Source: Theobroma cacao
Lineage: Eukaryota > Streptophyta > Magnoliopsida > Malvales > Malvaceae
Assembly (NCBI RefSeq): GCF_000208745.1
Contig: NC_030851.1
Location: 15,526,638-15,590,637 of the forward strand
Length of the DNA: 64,000 nt
Direction of reading: 5' to 3'
This document shows positions 35,757 to 48,308 of the stretch, piece by piece (position 1 is the first letter of the stretch; each line of letters opens with the position of its first letter). Position numbers and translations under genes: made by a program. The notes under the pieces were generated by a model. That model worked only from the letters and a program-made list of their open reading frames with translations. It had not been told where the DNA came from and did not search any database.

Positions 35757-36430
35757 GGGGTCATGAAATTTGGTTAATTCAAATAATATTTATTTAAACG
35801 TAAATCTTTTAAATAAGATTTTTAAGGAAGGTTACAAGTCGTACCTTCCTTAAATTTTTCAGGGTAAAATTGATTTACGAGACCTTGCCATAAGTGTTAG
35901 GGGTAATCTTGTAAATTAATTTTTGTAGAAGAGATTTATTTTTAAATAATTATTACACATGTAGATAATGAATGAGAATGAGATAAAATAGGTCACAATG
36001 ACAGAGATAATAAAATTTGATTAATTTAAATAATAATTCTTTGAATGTAAATCTTTTAAATGAGATTTTTAAAGAAGGTTAAAAGTGATAACTTCCTTAA
36101 ATTTTTCAGACTAAGAGTGATTTATGAGACCTTGTCATGAGTGTTAGGGGGTAATCTCATAAATTATTTTTATAAAAGAGATTTATTTTTAAATAAATAT
36201 TACTAACATGAAATAATAATAGAGCCACAATATTAATGCTTTCATGTAAATTTGATAAGGACGTAAATAAATAAAGATTTTGCAATGATGGAATTTCAAG
36301 AAGTTATAAGTGATAACTTCTTGAAAATTTCACGGTGAGAGTTCTTTTTTGAATTTTGCCATAAGTGTTTGGAGTTTTCAAGGAATATTTCATTATCAAA
36401 GAGTTTTTGTTTATTTCAAAAATGGGAGAA
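35757..36430. repeat. Three tandem ~240-bp units with conserved hairpins
   Basis: Units share GTAAATCTTTTAAATGAGATTTTTAA-like, CTTCCTTAAATTTTTCAG, GAGACCTTG-CAT-AGTGTTAGGGG and AGAGATTTATTTTTAAATAA blocks; the third is most diverged. Stem 1 arms: 35,821-35,832/35,843-35,854, 36,068-36,081/36,089-36,101 and 36,294-36,307/36,313-36,326. Stem 2 arms: 35,874-35,882/35,907-35,915 and 36,121-36,129/36,155-36,163. Arm sequences differ between units but remain complementary. Confidence 0.8.
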
Positions 36431-36516
36431 CAAAAAAAAAATTAAACATTTAATTTAATAAGGCTAAAAGATGACACATAATTAATTAGATACCAATTAA
36501 ATGGGCGTTGTGAGGG

Positions 36517-38222
36517 TGTTGTCGATTTTGCTCACGCAAGTTTGCGCATCGAACAAGTAATATAGACACTAGGTCCAGAATCGTATCCTACGGAGATTTG
36601 TTCTTACTTTTTCACTATGTACTAAAATTATGACAAATTACTCTTACTCAAGTAACTAATTTTTTTAAAAAATTAATTAAAACTAAATTAAAGCAAACAC
36701 TAAATTAATTAACAAAAACTAAAAATTCACTTGAGAAAGGAAATAGATTAAAACCTAAAATTATTGGGTCATTCAACAATTCATCTGATACTAGTTTCTC
36801 CTATTATTTACATTCATAGGTAGTTTTACTAACCTAGAATCCAAAGTTATGTAGAAGTCTCCATCGAGATGCTTGCACAAATATCTAACTTAATTGGGTC
36901 ACTATAAGTCTATAGTAATCAATTAATAAAGTTCATTAAGCTAGGATTTTAATTTGACTATGTATGGCAATTGCATATGTCTACCCAAATTGCAAATCAG
37001 ATCACCTAAGTGACTTGAACATACACTATTTAAACCTTAGTCCAATCTAAAATCTCTCTGTAGAGTCTCAATTAGATTCACAAATCAGTTAATTGTTGAC
37101 CAGACAATCAAAAGCATTAAGAGCATATTTGAATAAGCAAAACTATACTCATTCATAGTAAATAAAAGAGAAATAAATATTCAAACTACATGTTGAAATC
37201 CATCACAATCCTAGAAAATAGTTTAGCTCATAATATCTACTAAAAACTTCATCCAAAGAAAATTACCCATTAATCCTAGTCAAAGAAAATAAGAAAAATA
37301 CAAAAGTAGAGAGAGAAAACTAATAGTTGAAGCTTTGTGATCTTGATTCTCCCTCAAATTCTCTTATTGTCTTGCTTTGTTTTTGGCTCTTTTTCTTCAA
37401 AGAAATTGCTTGCTGCCTCCTCCAGAAACTTCTAAAAAAGACCTCTCAAATAGCCTCCAAAATCCCTCTTCCAAAATCCCGTAAGATGCTTATTTTTGGA
37501 AAATTCCTAGAGAGCCGTGGCTCTCATTTTGAGAGGTGCGGCCCTCAAAGGTTTTGTGTTGAAATCTAGTCAAAAAGTCTTTTTAATGCTGTGGCGCTAG
37601 TTTCATGACTATTTTTCTCTATGATCCCATTTGAACTGGGTAAAGTAGTAAACATAGAATTTTCATATCTTTCTCTTAGCTTTCCATTGGCTCAAAAATC
37701 ACATCAATTGGACTTCTGGAGTGAAAGATATGCTCAAAATACTGCATCATGTTCAGTCTGTGCAGACTGCTGCAGTGCTCCGGCTTCAACAAGGATTTTG
37801 ACCATGATCCGATCAGAACTGGGTAAAGTGATAAACACCAAAGTTGTATGTCGTCCTTTTATATTTCTATTGATTCAAGAATCATCTCATTTGGAGTTCT
37901 TTAGAGATAGTTATGGTCAAAATACTGCAACATGTTCAGAAAATTCTGCACTTAATCATCCTTGCTCGGTTCCCCTCCACGAAGTTTAATGCACTTGCGC
38001 ACCTTTAAAACAAGGACTAAATCAGTGATGGATCAAATTAGGAATTTTAACATAAAAATGAGCTAAAATTATTAAAATTAAAAAATTCCAACATGAATTA
38101 AAATTAATAACGAAAAGCATAACAACTACATAAAATTACTTAAAAATACAAGGACTTAGCTATTTTTTATAATCAAAATGTGACAAAATAACTTTATATC
38201 ATAGAGTTATCAGAGGGCACTA
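36517..38222 (-). mobile_element. Solo LTR with GAGGG target duplication
   Basis: TGTTGTCGATTTT...GAGTTATCA is flanked by perfect 5-bp GAGGG copies (36,512-36,516 and 38,223-38,227). It is 1,706 bp with TG..CA ends and no internal region, so it is a product of LTR-LTR recombination. It is related to the LTRs at 42,552, 59,316 and 61,735 (same ends, CCTACGGAGA-like motif after the start, and a block describing GATCCCATTTGAACTGGGTA about two thirds in). Sense strand is inferred from the Gypsy element whose gag is on the minus strand. Confidence 0.85.
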
Positions 38223-38431
38223 ATACCTTCCTCACATATAGATGAACTTTTGAATCTAATCTGCTTCGTAGACTAGAACCTATTCTTTTTAACGAATCTA
38301 AGTTAAGCCTAGGACCTCATTAGGAAAAATGGATTCACCTAGGTGGTTAATTGCACTTAAACAAAAAAGATTGATGGCGACTCTTCTTAAGTTGAACTGT
38401 TGAGTTTTAAGACTCACACATTATGATAGCT

Positions 38432-38449
38432 TGGCGACTCCATTGGGGA
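38432..38449 (+). other. Primer-binding site, Tat/Ogre type
   Basis: TGGCGACTCCATTGGGGA matches the TGGCGACTCC-CTGGGGA primer-binding site known for Ogre/Tat elements (tRNA-Arg). It follows the LTR of 34,933-38,420 by about a dozen bases and supports the + orientation of that element. Confidence 0.6.
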
Positions 38450-39270
38450 TCTCGAGAGTTGAGACTATAACTAGTTATGTGTTGTTTTAAGCCTTTTAGT
38501 TCATGATAATTTGAATTCTTTTTTCTTTTTCTTATTTAGTTGTCATGAGTTCATATTAATTATACATAATTTCCTTATTCATGCACAACACTTGCATGCA
38601 TAAGCCTTCTACCCAAGATTTGTCCCTTTTAGGAGGAAGTAAAGTACCTTTCTCTCTTGAGGTGATAACCTTCGCATGTGCAAGTGAAATACTTCCACTC
38701 AGATTGAATCTTTTCTATTGGTAGCCTATAATAGGTGAGGATTGGGATGCCTTACGAGTCTAGAGTGGACGACAGTGAAGAACAATTTGAGAACCTTTAG
38801 CTTTGTGTTTAATCTAAGCCTAGCATATAGTAAACCTTATGGAGCCAACCTTAAGTAGAGCTCTCCTACCATGTCACATAGAAAACACCCAGAGATACAT
38901 AAACATAATTTTAGTATTATATGTTGTTTTATGTTAACTTGTTTAATTTTTGTATTTTTACGACCATGTACTTGCATCATGCATCAATCATATAGGGATA
39001 TCTACCATATGTTGTTTTGTATTTATACTAGTTTAATTTTTGTCTTTTACAATCATGCATTCGCATCATGCATCCATCAATTAGGGATATTTGCCACGTC
39101 ATATATGACGAAAGAAAGTCTCCTTTTGTTATTTATTGTTGTGTGGCAAAGATCCAGAACATATTTAGAACATGTATTTACATAACCAAGATTATTTTCA
39201 TATGAACATGCATTTGCACAATTACATGAGAAGCATCATAATTCATATTTATGGGAAAACAAGGATCCTT
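38450..39270 (+). other. Leader of the Tat/Ogre-like element
   Basis: This is noncoding sequence downstream of the primer-binding site. It holds a two-copy direct repeat of about 90-100 bp (about 38,920-39,008 and 39,010-39,090, each with GTTTAATTTTTGT and GCATCATGCATC). No gag of this element is found in the window. The open frame at 38,871-39,185 lies across the repeat and shows no domain. Confidence 0.4.
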
Positions 39271-39418
39271 AAGATAGCTTGACCACCAAAACCACTTGCT
39301 CATTGCCCATACAAAACTTGATTATGAACCAAGATCATGGAAAATGAACAAGCTGAGTGAATGAATCAAATTCACCCCCCTCTTGGTTGCTTTTACTTTA
39401 ATCTATTTATTTAAAAAT

Positions 39419-40602
39419 TGGTATTAGAGCTTGATTCTCAAGTGTGCTAGTTTAACGACCTTTGATTAATCCAAGGACAAGCTTAAAGTGACAAGATGGC
39501 AACCTTAAGCTTTTGGGTAAAGGACATTCTATGATGAGGCCTCCTCTAATTACAAGTGAAAAATATCCCTTTTGGAAAATAAGATTTGAGAAAGTTACCT
39601 AATCCATAGATTTAGATTTATGGGAGATAATTATGGAAGGACCTCATGTGCCAAGTAAGTGGGTAAAAAAAAGAAAAGTGATCAAAACTAGGAGAGAATG
39701 GGATAATAAGGACAGGAACTGATTCAATTGAATCATAAGGTTGTAACTGCTCTTTTATGTGCACTAAGTGAAAGTGAATTCAATAGAGTAGCCATGTGCA
39801 CCTTAGCTAAGGAAATTTGGGATACCGTAGAAAATTGTTATGAGGGGACTAGCCAAGTAAAGGAATCCAAGATTGATTTATTGAATCTAGATTATGAATT
39901 ATTCAAAATGAAATAAGGAAAGTCAATTAAGGAGAGCTTGAAAGGTTCACTAAGATCGTAAGTGGATTAAAGGCTTTAGGAAAGGATTTCCCAAATGCAC
40001 AACTAGTCAAGAAGTTTCTCTATAGTCTTTCTAAATCATGGAGACCAAAAGTAACTACAATAAAATAAGCAAAAGATTTAAACAATCTCAAGTTGGATAA
40101 GTTGCTTGGTTCTTTACTCACTTATAAGATGACTCTAAAGCATGAAAGTGAAAGGGATGAAACACTAAAAGAAGATATTAAGAAACATAGCATAGTTTTT
40201 AAATCCACATAAATAGAAGAAAAAGAATGTATGGAAGATGAAGATGAGGAAGGTGATGAAGAAGTATCATTACTCATTAGAAAGTTCAATAGGTTTTTAA
40301 AAGGCAGACAAAGTAGTAGATGTAGGAGACCTTTTAGAAAAGAAAAAGAAGTGGTGAGAAAGGATACACAAAGATGAGAACCAAACAAGGACTATTTGAT
40401 TTGTGATGAATATAGAAAACCAGGCCACACAAAATGTGAATGTCCAAATGTAAAGAAGGACAATATAAGGAAACTAAAGAAGAAGGCAATGGTGGCAACT
40501 TAGAGTGATGAGGAAGAGTCTTAAGGTGAAGAAGAAGAAGAAGAAGAAGAACAAATTGCAAACCTTTGCTTCATGGGTCTTGAAGGGTCCAAGGTATATC
40601 AT
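39419..40602 (+). pseudogene. Copia gag remnant with primer-binding site
   Basis: TGGTATTAGAGC (39,419-39,430) is one base from the initiator-tRNA-Met primer-binding site. It is preceded by an LTR-end-like TTCACCCCCCTCTTGG. The gag frame follows (about 39,535-40,575): KYPFWKIRFEKV, LWEIIMEGP, MCTLAKEIWDTVENCYEGTS and KESKIDLL, then a CCHC-like segment near 40,400 with a Tyr at the second Cys position. Stops break it at many points (39,592, 39,718, 39,914, 40,501 and others). It ends abruptly where the TGTCACGATC LTR starts. Related to, but distinct from, the gag at 49,598. Confidence 0.75.
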
Positions 40603-41442
40603 TGTCACGATCTAGGCTCGAGGGCCGTGATTGGTGCTCGAGTCGAGCAATTGAAGCTTGCAAGACCCAAGCAAGCCTCAGAAATTATTGAACCAAATCA
40701 AGTCTCAATTAGATATCCAAAGGTTTTCCACTTCAACATATTCATAATATGACTTAAATTCAAGTACATAAAAGTTGCCCCTTGGCACTTAGTTCATACA
40801 TGATACTTAGACATGACATTCACAAGCCATATGTTGACTAACATAGCGAGTTCGTCCCATACAACTTTTAAACAAAATAACAGCAATATGGTGCCAACAT
40901 AATTTGAAACACATTATAGTTTAAAAGCTAAGAGCTTGTAACCTAAAACGACACAATTTGGACTTAGTGGAGTGGACTCGTCAATTGGAGAATGTCTACC
41001 AGATGCCAAAATTGTTTATTTAATAGATGATGCTAGCCATGCGAATCCCGTAACCTACTTATTTGCATAATTTAACTAATGATTGGGGTGAGTCATCCAC
41101 ATACTCAGTGTGTGGGAGCTACACAAATCAAAGTAAATTGTGCAAAGACATAACATGACAAAATCATAAGGCAAGCACAACTATTAGCCAAATATCTACA
41201 ACAAATGAAGTGAGCAAGAATCATCCATATATTCCCACACTCATCTCAACGAAATAAGTCTTACCGTGTGATTACCTTTCAAACGACATTTCCACTATAA
41301 TAACCAATCCAATCTATGTCTCCATAAATGATACATATCAAATTAAGGCTTACCTTTAAAGTCGTTGCCAAAGTTAAGCTCTATAGTCATTCCTTTGTTA
41401 TCAAAAAACAATATCAAAATCAAACCTATTTTACTTACTATT

Positions 41443-44400
41443 TGTTGGATAAACCACGTAAGTGCATGTATCGTAAACAAGTAATATAATGAAAGTAAAG
41501 TTCGTTCCCACGGAGAATTATGCTTAATCTACTACTATTCTTGCCAAGTACTAAAATTGACAAGACCTAATCTTATACAAACAAGCAAAATTAAAGACAC
41601 TGAAAATTAAAAAAACTAAAATTAAACTAGAATTTATAATAAAAATAGCAATTTAATTAATTAATCAATCAACCAAAAGTCTAGAACACAATATCTCCTC
41701 AATGTTTCATTTGAATTTCTTTTACTCTCCCTTTACTTAGGCCTGAGTTGTTAACTTAGAGTTCTAATTTATTTATAAGTCTCCGTCAAGTTTCTTATAA
41801 AAATATCTATCTCAACCAATTTACTATATGCCTATGCAAATAACATGCAAGTGTATGTCTACTCTACACGTGAATCAAATCAATCTCTCATGTAATTGAT
41901 TGAACATATGCTATTTCATCCAAGGCTTACTCTAAACGCCTTATTTCAATTCTGTTTTAGGTTTCCAAATCAATCTAATTGGTGACTAATCAATCAGACA
42001 TATTAAGAATAGGATTAAAATAAACAACTTAAAAACTAGTAATCATAAGTAAGAAAGAATGTTAAAAACTCAGACTACGCATTGTGTTCGATTGAGATTT
42101 TAGATTAATATACTTAGTTCAACATAATGTATGTAAACCTCATCCAAAAAATTATAAATATTAAAACTAAACAAGAAAGTATAAAGAAAACTAAACAAGA
42201 AAAGAACTCCAAGATTTATCAATTCTTTGATATGCAATTCCTCCTTTGAATTCCTTGCCTTCTTGCTAGCCTTAACACCTTTTTTTCTTCAAAAAACTCT
42301 TGCTTAATTTATACTAAAACGTGCTTTTGAAAGAGAACTTAAATAGAGCTTAACTCCAAGGTAAAATAGAAGTCATAAAGCACCAAAAATCTCTTTCCTT
42401 CATTGGGTGCTGTGACGCCATGACTCTGGGACCTTATTTTTTTTTCTCAATCTTCTTTTGGGCATCGTGGCGCTGGTTGCTTGGTGGCCATGACACTAAC
42501 ACTCCTGTGCACCTTGAAGCATCATTCTCAATTGGGGCACTGTGATGCTAATGATAATTATATTATATAGAGTTATCTTGATACATTTTGGGGGCTTAAA
42601 TAACTAGATCTTTGATATTTTAGGTTCATATTTTAGCTTTTTAGGTGTTTTTCTAGTTTAACTTTGATTACATGTTAAGTAGTTAATTTAAGTTTTTTCG
42701 GTTCAATTTTATTTTAAATTACTTTAAGTGTATTATTGCTGATTTCTCTTATTGCTTTTGTAGGAAACATGATGAAAAATGTTCATTTGATGAAAATCCA
42801 TGCAAGTATAGTGATGGCTTTATTCATATATGTTGTAGTAGTTTGCCCATATCTCTCTATAAAGAACTCAAAATGAGGTGATTCTTAGACCAATAGAACA
42901 ATACAGGGAAGGGCTACAACTTTTATGTTTAGCACTTTGGCCAGTTCTGATCGGATATTGGTCAAAATATTTGTCTAAGTTGGAGCATTGCAGTATTATG
43001 CATAGACTGAACTTGATGCGGTATTTGGAGCATATATTTCACTCCAAAAGTCCAATTGACTTGATTCTTGATCCATTAGAAAATTAAGAGACAGGGTTAA
43101 AACTTTCATGTTTACTATGTCACCCATTTTGTATCATATCAAGGTGAAAATTGCATTGGAAAATGTTTAACTGCTGCAGTTTTGCCCGAGGCAGCATGTG
43201 GAGGAAGGCTACAGCCTCCAGTTACTTAAGGCTGCAGCACCGAGGAAGCCAAGGCCACAGCGCTGAGGAGAACAAGGTTGCAGTGCTGATGAAAGGAAGT
43301 GCACCATACAAATTTTCGAGGCTAGAGTGTTGCGGTGCCAAGAGAGGAGGGGCGCAACGTTACCATAGCAAAAAGGCAATACCACGACTCCAAGAAATCA
43401 TGACCATGGCACTGGACGATTTTTCAAAAATAAAAATTTGATGGGATTTCAAAAATTAGGTTACTTAGAGCTTATTTAAGGGACTTTTTTCAGAGGTTTT
43501 AAGGGTGAGGCAGCAAGCAACTATTCTGAAGAAAAGGAGCCAAGAACAAAACAAGAAAACAAGAGAATTTGAGATAGAATTGAGATTGCAAAGCTTTAAT
43601 AATTAGTTCCTTTCTCTATTTTTGCGTTTCTCTTATTTTCTTTGGCTTGGATTCATAGCTAAATTCCTTTGGATATTGTTTTTATTAGATATTATGAGCT
43701 AAATTATTCTTCTAAGATTTTGGTGGATTTCAACATGTAATCTAAATATTAGTTACTTTTTTATTTACTATGAATCAGTATAGTTTTGTTTATTCAAATC
43801 TATTCTTAATGCTTTTGGCAAATAGTTAACTGATTTGTGAATCTAATTGAGATTCGAGAAAGAGATTTTAGATTGAACCAAGGTTTAAATAGTGTATGTT
43901 CACTTCACTTAGGTGATCTGATTTGCAAGTTGGGTAAACATACGCCAATTGCCATACATAGCCAAATTAGAATACTAGCTATTTAATTGATTACTATTGA
44001 GATATAGTGACCCAATTAAGTTAGGTGTTTGTACAAGTATCTTGACGTAGACTTGTAAATAGCTTTGGATTCTAGGTTAGTAAAACCACCTATGAATGTA
44101 AATAATAAGAAAAGCTGGTATTAGATGAAGTGTTGAATGAACCCATAATCTTAGGTTTTAGTTTATTGCCTTTTCCAAGTAATTTTAATTTATGTTAGTT
44201 AATTTAATGCTTATTTTAATTTTTTTAATTAATTTTTTGAAAATTTTAGTTACTTAACTAAGATTAATTTGTTATAAATTTTAGTACTTAGTAAAGATTT
44301 AGGAACAAATCTTCATAGGAATGGTACTCTACTTCATCATTATATTACTTGTTTGAGATAACATGTATTTACATGAAAATTCAACAACAGCTAACTCCTT

Positions 44401-44887
44401 CCATGGCTGAGCCGCTCAAAGCTTTACATTGCTCATTCAAACTCTACTACACTATTTCAATTTAGACATGATTGTTTACCTATTTCAAAGATGAACTGGA
44501 AAAGTGGTAAACAGGAAAGTTGTAGCCTTGCCTCTTAGCTTTCCAATGGTAAAAGAATCATGTCAATTGGACTTCTTTAGTGAAAGATATACTTAAAATA
44601 TCGACACATGTGCAGTTGAAGTCTGCATGTTGAATGCATCTCCTTCACAAAATAAGCCGTTTTTTTCAAAGTAGACTTACAAAAGCGTAAACTAACTTAA
44701 ATAATTACTAAACTTAAATAAAAATAACATAAAATAGCCTAACACAATTGAACCCAATATAATAAAATAAAATAAAATAAATGACTAAAAACGACTAAAA
44801 ACAACTAATGTTTAAGCTAAATTTCAAGAACTTAAACAAAATATATTAAAAATTAAGACCAAATAACTCTATAAGATATAGTTATCA
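41443..44887 (-). repeat. 3' LTR of the Gypsy element (split by a solo LTR)
   Basis: TGTTGGATAAACC...GAGTTATCA is similar along its length to 59,316-60,952, for example CCCACGGAGAAT, GTGTATGTCTA-TCTACACG and CTTGAAGCAT. The solo LTR at 42,552-44,389 interrupts it with a 5-bp duplication GCTAA. Excluding that, the LTR is about 1.6 kb. Confidence 0.8.
42552..44389 (+). mobile_element. Solo LTR inserted in the Gypsy 3' LTR
   Basis: TGATAATTATATT...AATTCAACAACA is flanked by perfect GCTAA copies (42,547-42,551 and 44,390-44,394). At 1,838 bp it is in the opposite orientation to the solo LTRs at 36,517 and 61,735: its reverse complement starts TGTTGTTGAATTTTC and ends TTATCA. A GC-rich block at 43,180-43,420 (GCTGCAG, CACCGAGG, CAGCGCTGAGG) stands out from AT-rich surroundings; the open frame at 43,151-43,441 runs through it and is not a gene. 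No internal region is present. Confidence 0.85.
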
Positions 44888-46480
44888 CACCCCCAAAACT
44901 TAATATTTTGTAGTCCTAGAGAAAAGCTCAAAAGAAAAAGTAAACAAAAGTGAAAAGAAATTTAAATGATAAAAGCGACCTAAATAAACAAACTAACTAG
45001 AGACAAATAGCACCAAATCAATGATCTCCATAATTTTCTCAAAAGTATATCTATTGATCTCCAACTCAAGGAAAAATATAAGCATCATTCAAATTAATGT
45101 TTCAATTCAATTCAAGCACATTCTCGAATGGATTTTCATATGTGTGAAATCTTTTACAAAGAATATTATGCTATTCGGATAAGTTTATGTCAATGCAAAA
45201 TTTCAAATTAGTATTGGAACTCCATTAGTTTGCTTTTCATCTCTTTCTCTACTAATGTAGATGAATACTAAGTCAAGGATCAATAGGTTTTTATTAAGCT
45301 TGTAATGTATGGCTAGGGTCAAGGTAGGATAAAGGTCATTAATTTGGCTGAATTCAATCTAATCACATAATCATTTTAGGACTTATATAGAGCTCTATTT
45401 TCATTCTCCAAGTAACTCTTTTTTCTTTACTTTGAAACTATCTTTTGTTCAACACTTTATTCTACCTTTGTTTTTATTACAATTTCACACCTCCAAACTT
45501 ATTTCTTTTATTGTAGGTAGTGGGGTGAATACTCATACAATTTTAAACTTTTCATCACAACATTACTTTTCTACCACATGCATTTAGCTCAATATATATT
45601 TTCTAAAACAATATACATGCATAGAGTGAGGGTTGCAAAATTGGAAATTTCATTTTAAAGTTAGGCTTAATTATTCTTTGTTTAAACAAAGAAAAGGGAA
45701 AATAAGGCTCAAGGGTGTATACTAAGGATAAATATAATAATGTTGACTTGAAAAGCTCAAATGGTCTAAAGATGGGCTAAATAATCTTTCTAACTAAGCA
45801 TTGCCTAGGATTTCGCCTCAAGAGAGAATCAAGCAAATTCTAGAACTCTTGACATAATTCAAAATTCACATCATCATAAACCTTCTCTAGACAAGCACAA
45901 TAATTCAAAGCAAAAGATAAAGTGCTTAATATATATGGAAATCACATTCTAACAATGATACTAAATACATGAGTTTAGCACAAACCAAACAATATCCTTA
46001 TTTACCGAGAGCTAAAGATACAAGACAACTAAATTCTCATCATTGGATAAGGAAATCATCGAAAACAATTAGGCACAATATCACTTCTAAGTCCTAGATC
46101 CTAAAGCCTTTCCTAAACATGCATTAAAAGTTAAAATAATGTACTTCAAAAAATTAAATGATCAACTATCCTAAAAGACAAACATAGAACAAATAAATAA
46201 ATTTTCATCTTCAACTTCCAAAAAAATTAAATCCATCCCCCTAAACTTAAATCAAACTTTGTCCTCAATATTAGAAAAATAAAGAAAAGGTAAAGAATAC
46301 TCCCCTGATAGTTAGATGATTCTAGAGAAGCTTCTACTATTCTTCCTCATCTTCATCATTATTATTGCCAAAGTTGTGTGAAAGTGAGGTAGAGCTTTTT
46401 TTGTTTTTGTAAAAGAAAAGAGATTAATGAACAAATAAATAAATAAATAAATAAATAAATAAACAAGAGCATAAGTTTAG
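44888..46480 (-). other. Noncoding 3' part of the Gypsy element
   Basis: Begins with the polypurine tract complement CACCCCCAAAAC. No open frame of note is seen on either strand, where a complete Gypsy would carry RT, RNase H and integrase. An (AAAT)n microsatellite ends it at about 46,430-46,465. Confidence 0.6.
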
Positions 46481-46499
46481 AAAGCTTGGGTTGCCTCTC

Positions 46500-48308
46500 A
46501 AGAAGCTCTTATTTATAGTCACTAGCTTGACTTGGCACCCCTTTTTGCACTTCTTCATTCATAACATAAGGCTTGAGGCTTTGTTTATTAATCTTGAATG
46601 CTCTGGTAAGCGTACTAAAAATCTCAATAAGGTAATAAGACAAAACCTTTACCACTGCAAAGGTTTTCCACCAATTTGGTTAAAGTTGCCATGGTAAAAG
46701 ATGGAGGCTTGAACTAGAAAGTACTACTTGTTGTCCAACCTCAAAATCAAGGTCAATAGAAGATGGTGGTTTTGACTCAAGAGTTGGTGCTTGCTTGATT
46801 AAATGTGGTGGAATAGGCTTACCTTTACCTTTATAAACTACATCCATTCCATAGCAATTTACTGTAGAGGAAGGATATTTAGCTAAACTGAATATATTAA
46901 ACTAGACTACCACCTCTCCAACTTTGAAAGTTATCTTCCCATTATTCACATCAATGATTGCTCTAGCTATAGCTAAAAATGGTCTTCCTAGAATAAGAGG
47001 AATTTCAATATCATTTTCCATCTCAAGCACTACGAAGTCCAACAAAATGTACAACTTCCCAACTCTAACTAAGACATCCTCAATAATCCCAACAGGGCAC
47101 CTGATTATTCTATTTAGTAATTTTAAAGAAACTATAGTAAGTTGTATCTCATTAAGTCCAAGTTTCCTAGCAATAGAAATTTTAAAACTACCAATAGTAC
47201 AAAAAACTTTGTGGATCCTTAAGCTTTGATGGAAGCTTATTTTGAATTATGGCACTGCATTCTTTAGTAAGTGCAACAGTTTCAAACTCACCCAATTTTC
47301 TCTTTTTGGACAAGATGTCTTTCAAAAATTTTACATAACTTGGCATTTGTTTTGGAGCTTCAGTAAAAGGAATATTAATGTGTAGCTTTTTAAATACCTC
47401 AAGAAATCTTTGGAATTGTTTGTCAAGTTTTTACTTTCGAAAACGTCGAGGAAAAGGTGATGGAGGTGGTTGTGAAGGCTTTATTTTTCATTTTTCTACA
47501 GTTAATTTTTCACTAGAATTTTCAACCATAACATTTTTTTCAGCATCTTTCTCAACTTCTTTTTCAATTTCTTTTTCAGCAAGCTTAACCAAATTTTCAA
47601 AATTTAAATCTGTACCGCTTACCTATTTTCCATTTACCTTTTTTCCTCTTGAGTGTGATTGCGTTGCAATGCTCTTGTCCTTTTTTTCTTGGATTGGCTT
47701 CAGTGTTGCTCGGTAAAGTGTCTTGAAGTCTATTGTTGACAACATTAGCTAACTGACCCAATTGTGTCTTAAGATTTTAGAGAGATGCTGATTGGCTTTG
47801 GATTAATCAAATTGACTTTGAATGACAACATCATTCTTTGCCATGTATTGCATGAACATCTCTTCCATTGTTGGGTTTTTTTTAGCATAGGAGCTTGAGG
47901 TTGTGGTGGAAATCCTAGAGGAAAATTTGGCTTAGGAGCTAATGAAAATGCTTGGTTGTTGTTCCAAGAAAAATTAGGATGATTCCTCTATCTCGGATTA
48001 TATGTGTTGGAATAAGGATTATTTTGTGGCTACCTATTTCCAGCATAGGAGCTAATGAATGTTTTTCCCCGCATAAATCATAAGTCACAAAAAAGGCTTT
48101 GAATCTCATTAACACTCAAACTATCAATTTTCTTGGTAATAGAAACCAATTGTGTAGTCAAACCATTAATTGCATCAAGTTCATGGATACCAACAATTTT
48201 TCTCGCCTTTAATCTTTCATAAGGTCATTAGTAATTATTTGAAGGCATCTCCTTTAGCAAAATTATAGCCTCATCAATGGATTTACTCATAAGTGCACCT
48301 CCAGGTTC
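46500..48308 (-). pseudogene. Gypsy gag C-terminal part and protease-like region
   Basis: Minus-strand reading, sense order: GGALMSKSIDEA-like gag segment (about 48,250-48,308), NPYSNTYNPR and HPNFSWNNN (about 47,930-48,030), Glu/Lys/Ser-rich linker, PSYVKFLKDILSKKRKLGEF and TKECSAIIQNKLP (about 47,225-47,345), then a retropepsin-like region with CPVG...DVLVRVGKLYIL and LGRPFLAIARAIIDV (about 46,930-47,100). This is the standard plant Athila/Tat gag-protease layout. Stops and frame changes are present. The usual active-site triad region of the protease is disrupted near 47,190-47,210. Confidence 0.75.
48304..48308 (+). repeat. Copia target duplication, left (diverged)
   Basis: GGTTC lies before the 5' LTR, and GCTGC (58,554-58,558) after the 3' LTR. 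The Gypsy gag reading across the site requires GCTGC, so the left copy has mutated at two positions. Confidence 0.6.

Larger units (their letters stand above)
34933..38420 (+). mobile_element. LTR of a Tat/Ogre-like Gypsy element (interrupted)
   Basis: The segment starts TGTAGATACCGCATTTTG, a start known from Ogre/Tat-type LTRs. It ends near CACACA (about 38,420), just before a primer-binding site resembling that class. It contains a solo LTR insertion (36,517-38,222), so its own length is about 1.8 kb. Inside, 35,757-36,430 is a three-unit tandem repeat with conserved hairpins. An open frame at 35,415-35,642 has no recognisable domain. The right border is approximate, and no matching 3' LTR is in the window. 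Confidence 0.5.

Noticed and set aside
37327..37989. Two + strand frames, 80 and 122 codons, within 37.3-38.0 kb
   Set aside because: Both lie in the solo LTR 36,517-38,222, and the same sequence is noncoding in the related LTRs.
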